Assembly: GCA_036566745.1 (NCBI GenBank)
Contig: DATCVR010000399.1
Coordinates: 1 to 13,715, forward strand
Reading direction: 5' to 3'
Source of the DNA: DATCVR01 sp036566745
Lineage (GTDB): Bacteria > Actinomycetota > Actinomycetes > Jiangellales > Jiangellaceae
Length of the DNA: 13,715 nt
Below the pieces are notes generated by a model. The model had not been told where the DNA came from. It made no database searches and worked only from the letters and a program-made list of their open reading frames with translations. Position 1 is the first letter of the stretch. Each line of letters begins with the position of its first letter. Shown here in pieces: positions 1 through 6,674 of the stretch. The position numbers and the translations under genes are program-made.

Positions 1-2
1 GC

Positions 3-44
3 CGCACGCTGGGTGTCATGAGCACGACGAAGGGAACCTCCTGA
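3..44 (+). other. Possible 3' end of an upstream gene (or 8-codon leader ORF)
   Basis: One frame is open from the left edge to a TGA at 42-44. It reads RTLGVMSTTKGTS and has G or C at most third codon positions, as the real genes here do. Its stop shares one base with the ATG of the ABC ATPase gene (TGATG), the usual look of translationally coupled actinobacterial genes. An ATG at 18 would alternatively make an eight-codon leader peptide MSTTKGTS. Too little is visible to name a product. A second frame is also open over this stretch but has poorer GC at third positions. Confidence 0.35.
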
Positions 45-1045
45 TGACTCCCACCACTGAACTCGCCGTCGAGGCACGCGGCCTGGTGAAGGTGTTCGGC
101 GACAACCGAGCCGTGGACGGCGTCGACCTCGACGTCCGCACGGGCACCGTCTACGGCGTCCTGGGCCCCAACGGCGCGGGCAAGACCACGACGATCCGGA
201 TGCTCGCCACCCTCCTGCGCCCCGACGCCGGAGAGGCCCGGATCTTCGGCTACGACGTGCGCACCGACGCCCACGCCGTCCGTTCGCTGATCGGCGTGAC
301 CGGGCAGTACGCCTCGGTCGACGAGACGCTCAGCGCCACCGAGAACCTGGTGCTGTTCGGTCGCCTGCTGGGGCTCAGCAAGCCGGCCGCACGACGGAAG
401 TCCTCCGAGCTACTGGAGGAGTTCGGGCTGACCGAGGCCGCCTCACGGCCGCTGAAGAACTTCTCCGGTGGCATGCGGCGCCGCCTCGACCTGGCCGCGA
501 GCCTGATCAGCCAACCCCCGCTGATCTTCCTCGACGAACCCACCACCGGTCTCGACCCGCGCACCCGCGCCCAGATGTGGGACACGATCCGCAGGCTGGT
601 CGCCGACGGCTCCACGGTCCTGCTCACCACCCAGTACCTCGACGAGGCCGACCAGCTGGCCGACCGGATCGCGGTGATCGACCGCGGCACGGTGGTGGCC
701 GAGGGCACCGCCGACACGCTGAAGGCCTCCGTCGGCTCGTCAGCGCTTCACCTGCGCCTGGCGCACCAGGCCGACGCCTCGGACGCGCAGCTGCTCGTGC
801 GGAAGATCCTCGGCCAGGCCGCGACGCTGTCGCCGGACGCCGTCCGGCTCACTGCCCCGATGAGCGACCCCGACCTGGTCACCGACCTCCTGGTCGCCAT
901 GCGCGAGACCGGCATCGCGGTGACCGAGCTGTCGGTCAGCAAGCCCACGCTCGACGAGGTCTTCCTCAGCCTCACCGGACGCCCCGCCACCGCGGACGAG
1001 CCGTCCGGCGACTCGAACGACAAGGAACTGGAGGCCGCGCGATGA
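44..1045 (+). CDS. DrrA-family ABC transporter ATP-binding protein
   Basis: This 333-residue protein is the ATPase of an ABC-2 type exporter of the daunorubicin-resistance (DrrA) family. It would power efflux by the membrane partner encoded next to it. Visible motifs are Walker A GPNGAGKT (41-48), Q-loop region Q88, signature FSGGMRRRLDLA (140-151), Walker B LIFLDEPTTGLDP (160-172) and a switch segment TTQYLDEAD in which Gln197 takes the place of the usual H-loop histidine. The C-terminal extension carries LDEVFLSLTG (about 305-314), a DrrA-type tail motif. An AAGGGA ribosome site ends about 8 nt before the ATG. The stop overlaps the permease start as ATGA, so the two are one operon. The substrate cannot be told; family names come from anthracycline exporters, but most homologues are uncharacterised. 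Family assignment is very secure. Confidence 0.95.
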   Translation: MTPTTELAVEARGLVKVFGDNRAVDGVDLDVRTGTVYGVLGPNGAGKTTTIRMLATLLRPDAGEARIFGYDVRTDAHAVRSLIGVTGQYASVDETLSATENLVLFGRLLGLSKPAARRKSSELLEEFGLTEAASRPLKNFSGGMRRRLDLAASLISQPPLIFLDEPTTGLDPRTRAQMWDTIRRLVADGSTVLLTTQYLDEADQLADRIAVIDRGTVVAEGTADTLKASVGSSALHLRLAHQADASDAQLLVRKILGQAATLSPDAVRLTAPMSDPDLVTDLLVAMRETGIAVTELSVSKPTLDEVFLSLTGRPATADEPSGDSNDKELEAAR

Positions 1046-1854
1046 GCGCACTGACCGTCAACGACGACATCGCCAACGCACCGCGCCGCCTCAGTCTGGA
1101 GCTGAGCCTCAGACACTCGCTGACGATGGCCTGGCGCGGGCTGCTCAAGATCAAGCGGACGCCGGAGCAGCTCGTCGACGTCACCCTCCAGCCGATCCTG
1201 TTCACGCTGATGTTCACCTACATCTTCGGCGGCGCGATCGCCGGCGACGTCACGAGCTACCTCCCGGTGATCATCCCCGGCATCCTGGTGCAGACCGTGA
1301 TCACCACGTCGGTGGTCACGGGCGTGCAGCTCCGCGAGGACATGGACAAGGGCGTCTTCGACCGTTTCAAGTCCTTGCCCATCGCGCGGATCGCACCGCT
1401 GGCCGGCGCCTTGCTGGCGGACACCGTGCGGTACACGATCGCGACGACGCTCACGTTCGTCATGGGGTACCTCATGGGCTTCCGGCCCGCCGGAGGACTC
1501 CAGGGCGTCGTACTGGCCGGGCTGCTCGTGATCGTCTGCTCGTGGGCGCTGAGCTGGATCTTCGCCTTCTTCGGCGTCATCGGGCGCAGCGCGCCCGCGG
1601 TGCAGGGATTCTCGTTCCTGGTGCTGTTCCCGCTGACGTTCCTGTCCAACGCGTTCGTGCCGGCCGACACGATGCCCGGGTGGCTACAGGCCTTCGTCTC
1701 GGTCAACCCGGTGTCGCACCTGGTCACGGCGGTACGCGACCTGGTGAACGACGGGGTCTTCGCCGCGGCCGGAGCCTGGGCGCTCGTCGGTGCGGCGGTC
1801 GTGGTCGCGGTCTTCGCGCCCCTGACCGTGCGGGTCTACCGTCGGCGTGCCTGA
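1042..1854 (+). CDS. DrrB-family ABC-2 transporter permease
   Basis: This 270-residue integral membrane protein forms the pore of the exporter with the preceding ATPase. The N-terminal 25 or so residues are polar and cytoplasmic. They are followed by about six hydrophobic segments: near LQPILFTLMFTYIFG, the long stretch around YLPVIIPGILVQTVITTSVV, TIATTLTFVMGYLMG, VVLAGLLVIVCSWALSWIF, GFSFLVLFPLTFLSNAF and the C-terminal AAAGAWALVGAAVVVAVFA. The loop EDMDKGVFDRFKSLPI is the conserved cytoplasmic coupling region of ABC-2 permeases, and PVSHLVTAVRDL is also family-typical. The ATG at 1042 is chosen because GGAGG lies 7 nt upstream and the ATPase stop overlaps it (ATGA). The reading frame stays open upstream inside the ATPase gene, but that part does not look like protein. 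The 3' end overlaps the opposing regulator gene by 19 nt. Confidence 0.95.
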   Translation: MSALTVNDDIANAPRRLSLELSLRHSLTMAWRGLLKIKRTPEQLVDVTLQPILFTLMFTYIFGGAIAGDVTSYLPVIIPGILVQTVITTSVVTGVQLREDMDKGVFDRFKSLPIARIAPLAGALLADTVRYTIATTLTFVMGYLMGFRPAGGLQGVVLAGLLVIVCSWALSWIFAFFGVIGRSAPAVQGFSFLVLFPLTFLSNAFVPADTMPGWLQAFVSVNPVSHLVTAVRDLVNDGVFAAAGAWALVGAAVVVAVFAPLTVRVYRRRA

Positions 1855-4800
1855 GTAGAGCTGACCGGGGCGCCGACGAGCGCCGGATGACCGAGCAGCT
1901 CGATCGCTCTGGCGAAGGCGGCGTCCCGGTCCAGCGTCTCCACGGCCGCCCACGCGGCGTCCACGGCCGTATCGCCGTGGGCCCGCCGGGCGGCCTTGAC
2001 GTGCGGCTCGCGGTGTAGCGCCGGAAGGTCCTGCCGCGAGCGGAACCGCTCGGCCAGGGCGAGCAGCTCCAGCCCGACCCGGATCCGTTCCGGCGTGCCG
2101 GTGTCGGCCTCGGCCGAGGCCAGCGTCCCGACGGCCACCCCCAGCAGCGCTGATCCCGCCACCGGGAGGTCGGTATAGGCCGGGCCCCAGCGGTGCCTCG
2201 CCAGGATCCGGTGGCGGAGCCTGCGTACCCAGGAGGCGACGTCGGCGGCGTGGTGACCGTCGGCGTCATACCGGACGTGGGCGCAGATGGACGCGGCGGC
2301 GATGATCAGCGACCACGGCGACATCCGCCAGGCACTCCCACTGAACTCGGCGGCGGCCCGCCGGTAGTGGGCGAGGCCGCGCTCGATCTTCCCGTCCGCG
2401 AGGTCGGCCTCCGCGACCGCGGACGCACGCAGGCTCGCCAGCTCGACAGCGGCGCTCTCGTCGGCGTCGGCGGTCAGATCCGTCAGCGCCGAGCGGCCCG
2501 TGGCCGGCCGGCCGGCCACGATCTCGTTGATCGCGACGGTGCCGCGCAGCTGACGGACGTCGCCGTCGGCGTTGACCAGCTCCAGCAGCGAGATGGCTCG
2601 CTGGGCCCACTCCAGCGCTTCGTCCGGGCGGGCGCTCTGGCTCAGCAGCTGCGCCAGGATCTGGGCCGCCATCGCCTGGCCCCACACCTCGTCCGACCGC
2701 CGCGCCCGGGCGTAGGCCTCGCGGGCATGCCCCTCGGCGACCTCGGGCGAGCCCTCGTTCTCGAAGAAGGCGGCGCTGACGACGAAGCCCATGCACGCCA
2801 CCGCCGGTTCGGGGGACGACTGCGCCCGCTCGAGCGCGGCCATCATGGCCGGCCGCGTGCCGAAGGACAGGACGAGGTCGGCCATGGTCGCAGGCAGGGC
2901 CGCGAGTGGCAGTCCGGACGCCACGGCGCGCCGCAGCGCGTGGCGGGCCCGGGCCGCCGTACGACGATGGGCGAGCGAGGCCGTCACGACGATCAATCCG
3001 AACGTGGTGACCGCGGCGTCGATCGTGTCGGCAGCGGGTACGAACCCGGAGAGCGCCGCCACGATCTCCGGCGAGAAGCCCAGCACCTCCGCGTGCATGC
3101 CGCGCAGCGACCAGAAGTTGGCCAGCAGCGCGAAGACGAGCACGACGGTGCGTTGCTCGCGTCGCGCCATCGCCTCGCGCAGGACCCACACCAGGTTGTC
3201 CTGCTCGGCGAGGATCGCGGCCATGGTCGCCACCTGCTCGCGGCCGTACGAGTGAGCGAGCGCGCCGACACAGACCTGCTCGGCCCATGCGGCCATCGCG
3301 GCCCGCACGGCGTCGTCCTCCCCGGACGCCGTCAGGGCGAGGTCGCCGTACTCGCGGACCGTCTCCAGCATGCGGTAGCGCGCCTGGCCGGTGCGTTCGT
3401 CGTCGGTCACCGTGACGAGGGACTGGTTGACGAGCGCCTCGAGATCCGCCTCGACCCGCAGCCGGGCGCTGGCGCCGGCCGGCTCCTCCAGACCCACGAC
3501 CAGGTGGGCGGCAGCCACGCCGAAGCCGTCGGGGAACCGGCACAGCCGCCGCATCGCGGCCTGCTGGCCGGCGTCGAGGAGGTTCCAGCTCCAGTCGATG
3601 ACGGCCATCAGCGTGCGATGGCGATCCGGCGCGCTGCGGTCGCTGCCGGTGAGCAGCGCGAACCGGTCGTCGAGACGGCGCTCGATCTCGTCGACCGACA
3701 TGGTGCGGACCTTCGCCGCCGCCAGCTCGATGGCCAGCGGGAGCCCGTCCAGGCGGGTACACAGCCGAGCCACGGCGTCGTCGTCGAGCTTGACCGACGG
3801 CCGCGCGGCGCGCGCCCGGTCGCGAAAGAGCCGCACGGCCGCGCCAGGCCCGCCATGGGCGTCGCGGGCCGGCAGGGGGTCGAGCTGGTAGACGTGCTCG
3901 GCGGCGATCGCGAGGGGCGCGCGGCTCGTGGCCAGGACCTGCACGAGGTCGCTCGCGGCCAGGACGTCGTCGACCAGGCGGGCCGCGGCATCGACGACGT
4001 GCTCGCAGTTGTCGACGATCAGCAACGTCCGGCGCTCGGCCAGCCGCTCGATCACGCGGTCGTGCAGGGTGGCCGGAGCCAGCTGGCTGAGCCGATTGGT
4101 GGCGCGCGGCTCGCGGATGCCCAGCGCCGACGCCAGGGCCAGCATGACGTCGTCGCCGGTGCGGACGCTGGCGAGCTCGACGAAGACGACTGAGGGGGTG
4201 CCGGTGGCCGCCCGCCGGCCGATCTCCTGGGCCAGCCGGGTCTTGCCGAGCCCACCCGCGCCCAGGATCGTCGTCAGCCGCGCGACGCGCATCATGGCCT
4301 CGATCTGCTCGACGGCGTCTGCGCGGCCCAGGAGCTCGTTGGCTGCCGCGCGCAGCCCGACGACATGAGAGCGGCTCGCCTGCGAGGACGTCGGCGCCGG
4401 CTCGTCGTCGCGCAGGATCGCCAGGTGGAGTGCGGCCAGTGCAGGCGTGGGCGTGGCTCCCAGCTGGTCGTCGAGCCGCTGCCGGAGGTCTTCGTAGACG
4501 CCGAGCGCCTCCGCGTCACGGCCCAGACCGTGCAGGGTCCGGACGAGGAGTTCGTGCAGCGGTTCGTCCACCGGGCTGGCCGCGCACTCGCGGACGAGTG
4601 GCTCGACGGCTTCGGCATACGCGCCCAGCTCGACCAGGCACCTGAGCTGCAGCATCCGCAGCGAGCGCTGTAGTTCCTGGCTCTCGGCGGTGAGGCTGTC
4701 GACGGCCGGACTCGCGCTGGCGTCGATCGCCGGCTCGGCGCGCCACAGCCCGAGGGCGTCCGTGACCACGGCGGCGGCGCTGGATGCCTCGCCGGCGCCG

Positions 4801-5156
4801 AGCAGGGCTGTGGCCTGGTCACGTACGCCGCGAGCGCGATGGAGGTCGACGAGCCGACGCTCGACGTCGAGCCGGTAGCCACCGGGGGCCGAGACCACGA
4901 GGCCTTCGGCGCAGACCGCACGGGTGCGCGAGACGAGAGCGTGCAGGGCGGCTCGAGCCGATCCGGGCGCGTCGTCGCCCCAGATGTCGTCGATCAGCCG
5001 AGACGGCGAGACCACGCGGCCGGCCGCCAGCGCCAGCGCGACCACGAGTGCCTTGGCGCGCGGACCTGGTGGCTCGACCGGCGCCGCGTCGCGGCCCGCG
5101 ACCAGGACGGGTCCGAGGACCGCGACCTGCGTCTCGTCGCCGGACCAGGTGTGCAC
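1836..5156 (-). CDS. SARP/BTAD-type transcriptional regulator with NTPase and long C-terminal helical region
   Basis: A 1106-residue probable signal-integrating transcription factor. Residues 10-95 form an OmpR-like winged helix (AKALVVALALAAGRVVSPSRLIDDIWG). Residues about 100-248 form a bacterial transcriptional activation domain starting at VDLHRARGVRDQA. A STAND-type NTPase follows, with Walker A GAGGLGKT (299-306), Walker B LLIVD followed by NCEHV (378-387), LATSRAPL (408-415) and GLPLAIELAA (471-480). The last 500 residues are helical and TPR-like. The NCEH signature places it with the winged-helix/NTPase regulators rather than strict AfsR. The GTG start lacks a Shine-Dalgarno sequence but has a TACGAT box 7 nt upstream, suggesting leaderless translation. 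It starts 30 nt after the lipoprotein stop, and its end overlaps the exporter operon from the other strand. Target genes are unknown; the exporter is a positional guess. Confidence 0.92.
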   Translation of the reverse strand: MHTWSGDETQVAVLGPVLVAGRDAAPVEPPGPRAKALVVALALAAGRVVSPSRLIDDIWGDDAPGSARAALHALVSRTRAVCAEGLVVSAPGGYRLDVERRLVDLHRARGVRDQATALLGAGEASSAAAVVTDALGLWRAEPAIDASASPAVDSLTAESQELQRSLRMLQLRCLVELGAYAEAVEPLVRECAASPVDEPLHELLVRTLHGLGRDAEALGVYEDLRQRLDDQLGATPTPALAALHLAILRDDEPAPTSSQASRSHVVGLRAAANELLGRADAVEQIEAMMRVARLTTILGAGGLGKTRLAQEIGRRAATGTPSVVFVELASVRTGDDVMLALASALGIREPRATNRLSQLAPATLHDRVIERLAERRTLLIVDNCEHVVDAAARLVDDVLAASDLVQVLATSRAPLAIAAEHVYQLDPLPARDAHGGPGAAVRLFRDRARAARPSVKLDDDAVARLCTRLDGLPLAIELAAAKVRTMSVDEIERRLDDRFALLTGSDRSAPDRHRTLMAVIDWSWNLLDAGQQAAMRRLCRFPDGFGVAAAHLVVGLEEPAGASARLRVEADLEALVNQSLVTVTDDERTGQARYRMLETVREYGDLALTASGEDDAVRAAMAAWAEQVCVGALAHSYGREQVATMAAILAEQDNLVWVLREAMARREQRTVVLVFALLANFWSLRGMHAEVLGFSPEIVAALSGFVPAADTIDAAVTTFGLIVVTASLAHRRTAARARHALRRAVASGLPLAALPATMADLVLSFGTRPAMMAALERAQSSPEPAVACMGFVVSAAFFENEGSPEVAEGHAREAYARARRSDEVWGQAMAAQILAQLLSQSARPDEALEWAQRAISLLELVNADGDVRQLRGTVAINEIVAGRPATGRSALTDLTADADESAAVELASLRASAVAEADLADGKIERGLAHYRRAAAEFSGSAWRMSPWSLIIAAASICAHVRYDADGHHAADVASWVRRLRHRILARHRWGPAYTDLPVAGSALLGVAVGTLASAEADTGTPERIRVGLELLALAERFRSRQDLPALHREPHVKAARRAHGDTAVDAAWAAVETLDRDAAFARAIELLGHPALVGAPVSSTQARRR

Positions 5157-5163
5157 TCGGTCG

Positions 5164-5169
5164 ATCGTA
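5164..5169 (-). promoter_or_regulatory. Candidate -10 box of a leaderless promoter
   Basis: Read on the minus strand this is TACGAT, matching the actinobacterial TANNNT -10 pattern. It is followed by 7 nt and then the GTG start of the large regulator, a spacing that would place transcription start on or beside the start codon. No Shine-Dalgarno sequence precedes that GTG. No convincing -35 element is seen, and part of the upstream promoter region would lie in the end of the lipoprotein gene. Confidence 0.35.
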
Positions 5170-5186
5170 GTGTCAGGTGCGGGCGA

Positions 5187-6086
5187 TCATCTCTCGTCGA
5201 GCAGGTCGCGGGTCGATTCCAGGCGCGCGGTCGTGGTGTCCGCGATCTGCTCGAACTCCGCCGATGCCTCGTCGATCATGGCGCTCTGGTAGGCCACGTC
5301 AACCGCATGCCACACGCCGACGACATTCGTCTCGGCCTTGCAGGCCACGTCGTCGACGGCCACGGCGGGCTCGGCCGGCGCTGGGACGGGCCCGCTGAAC
5401 CGGTCGTCGTTGGGTGGGTCCCACGGCGTCGCATAGGCATGGCCGCGTGCGGCCATGCACGCGGACCACGCACGGAACGCCTCGCGCACCCGGACGTGCT
5501 TCATGGCGAGCAGGATGCTGTCGACGTCCACGCGCTGGATCAGCTCGGCGTTGCCGAGGTCGCCGCCGAGTGCGCGGGTCGCCTCCTGGGCGCAACCGCC
5601 CTGGGGGACCGTCCGGCCATGGAACTCGGTCCCGGCCGGAGTGGGTCCCATGAGGACCAGCTCCTGGTCCGCGGTCAGCTGGGCGGGCGCGTCGCCCACC
5701 GGGGGATCGGCACGCAGGTGGTAGCCGTGTGTGCGCGCGAGCTCGGGGTCGGTGAGGCCGTATCGGCGTTCGGTCCGCGTCTCGGGCCCGGCCGACGACG
5801 GATCCGGGATCGGCGGCGGCGGTGCCACGTCGAAGCGGATCATGCACGTGTCGATCAGAGCGGCGTGTGCGCGGCCGAGGAGCCGGGTCTCGTCGTCGGA
5901 GAGCAGAAAGGGCATGACCGGCAGGCTCAGATGGGTGCTGTCGGTGACCTGGGGCACCGAGGTCACCGACAGCACGGGTGGTGTGGTGCCCGCCTTGGGC
6001 GTCGCGTCGGGGGCGCACCCGCTCACTGCCGCCGCGAGGACAGCGACGAGGACGGCCGGCCGGCCGCCCGAGCGCCGACGCGCCAT
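5187..6086 (-). CDS. Putative lipoprotein of unknown function
   Basis: The 299-residue protein begins with a textbook lipoprotein signal: MARRR, a hydrophobic run, then lipobox V-S-G-C with Cys24 as the lipidation site. It would be anchored on the outer face of the cell membrane. The mature part has a proline-rich stretch (VAPPPPIPDP), further cysteines in DTCMIRF, GGCAQEA, SACMAARGH and VACKAE that could pair, and a helical, acidic C-terminus. ACMAARGHAYATPWDP and DVACKAETNVVGVW resemble conserved blocks I associate with uncharacterised actinobacterial lipoproteins; I know no function for them. The ATG at 6086 is preferred because it gives the compact signal peptide and has GGTGA 11 nt upstream. 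A GTG at 6104 would add six residues and overlap the preceding gene by 7 nt. It sits between the inhibitor gene and the big regulator on the same strand, probably in one transcript. Confidence 0.8.
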   Translation of the reverse strand: MARRRSGGRPAVLVAVLAAAVSGCAPDATPKAGTTPPVLSVTSVPQVTDSTHLSLPVMPFLLSDDETRLLGRAHAALIDTCMIRFDVAPPPPIPDPSSAGPETRTERRYGLTDPELARTHGYHLRADPPVGDAPAQLTADQELVLMGPTPAGTEFHGRTVPQGGCAQEATRALGGDLGNAELIQRVDVDSILLAMKHVRVREAFRAWSACMAARGHAYATPWDPPNDDRFSGPVPAPAEPAVAVDDVACKAETNVVGVWHAVDVAYQSAMIDEASAEFEQIADTTTARLESTRDLLDER

Positions 6087-6097
6087 GGCCGGCGAGG

Positions 6098-6496
6098 TCA
6101 CCACAAGAACGTGAAGCTCGCGTTGTCGTTCCAGGTGTTGTACAGGTTGCGCCGGCCGTGGGCGGGGACGTCGTCGTAGGGTCCGGTCCAGTTCTCGTTG
6201 TAGTAGACCCGGGCAGGCACCGGCGCAAAGTTGAGGGCTGAGGCAGCGTTGTTCTTGACCAGCTCACCCCGGCCGGGATAGGTCCACCCCGGCGGGGAGG
6301 GGTACCGGGTACTCCCGAAGTCGAGCCGGTTCCAGTAGAAGTCGGCGAGAGCGCCGGTCTCGTTGCTGCCCCAGAACAGGCAGAGCTCGCGGTAGTGGCA
6401 CGAGCCGTCGAGCTCGGCGTGTGCCGGTGCTGCCATCGCGACCGACGATGCCGCCATCGCGGCGGCAGCGACCGCGAGTGTCTTGAGCCTTCGCAT
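6098..6496 (-). CDS. Secreted peptidase inhibitor family I36 protein
   Basis: A 132-residue exported protein resembling Streptomyces metalloproteinase inhibitor-type (I36) proteins with a beta/gamma-crystallin-like fold. The signal peptide MRRLKTLAVAAAAMAASSVA ends at AHA, with likely cleavage after residue 27, leaving about 105 residues. Mature-region marks are the paired cysteines in GSCHYRELCLFW (Cys33, Cys39), SNETGALADF (44-53), VKNNAASALN (80-89), a VYYNENWTG repeat unit (97-105) and a C-terminal NLYNTWNDNASF (117-128). Two crystallin-like halves are suggested by the repeated aromatic/Asn/Gly pattern. The ATG at 6496 is chosen for its GGAAGGA ribosome site 5 nt upstream and the signal peptide; an in-frame start at 6592 would add 32 non-signal residues and swallow a hairpin. 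Many family members have no tested inhibitory activity, so the target protease is unknown. The lipoprotein gene follows by 11 nt. Confidence 0.88.
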   Translation of the reverse strand: MRRLKTLAVAAAAMAASSVAMAAPAHAELDGSCHYRELCLFWGSNETGALADFYWNRLDFGSTRYPSPPGWTYPGRGELVKNNAASALNFAPVPARVYYNENWTGPYDDVPAHGRRNLYNTWNDNASFTFLW

Positions 6497-6520
6497 GAGG
6501 TTCCTTCCACGACCGTGCGC

Positions 6521-6554
6521 GTGCGCGCTGCCCCGGGGGCTGGGCAGCGCGCAC
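6521..6554. promoter_or_regulatory. 13-bp perfect inverted repeat upstream of the inhibitor gene
   Basis: Arms 6521-6533 (gtgcgcgctgccc) and 6542-6554 (gggcagcgcgcac) are exact reverse complements around an 8-nt loop. The element ends 24 nt before the inhibitor start codon and just above its ribosome site. It would fold in the 5' leader of that mRNA or serve as an operator in DNA form. A terminator for the upstream regulator operon is also possible, but there is no T-tract on either side. Confidence 0.5.
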
Positions 6555-6587
6555 GCCCTGACACTCGAGACGCTCAGGGGGAGATGC

Positions 6588-6617
6588 GTCATGAGTGCGT
6601 CGTCCCGTACTCATGAC
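6588..6617 (-). terminator. Inverted repeat downstream of the AfsR-like gene, possible terminator
   Basis: Arms 6588-6599 and 6606-6617 pair over 12 positions with one mismatch (a G-U pair in + strand RNA) and a 6-nt loop. The outer 9 bp (gtcatgagt / actcatgac) are perfect. It lies 57 nt after the stop of the AfsR-like regulator, in the right place to end the kinase, response regulator and SARP transcript. There is no T-run, as is common in high-GC actinobacteria, so an operator site for the inhibitor gene is an equal alternative. Confidence 0.4.
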
Positions 6618-6674
6618 AGTGGGCGCGGCTGGACCGGCTCGGGGCTCACCGCCCGTGCCGACGCCACCCTCGCG

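Noticed and set aside
577..1041. Upstream extension of the permease frame inside the ATPase gene
   Set aside because: The first 155 residues are Arg/Gly/Pro-rich noise overlapping an unmistakable ABC ATPase. The ATG at 1042 has a good ribosome site and the expected ATGA coupling.
2193..4193. Long open frame on the + strand inside the 1106-residue regulator gene
   Set aside because: Its translation is a low-complexity Arg/Gly/His/Asp string with no motifs. It is a by-product of GC-rich codons in the opposite gene, which has clear domains.
6497..6592. Earlier start for the inhibitor gene at 6592
   Set aside because: It would add 32 residues ahead of a perfect signal peptide and translate through the 13-bp inverted repeat. 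The start at 6496 has a strong ribosome site.
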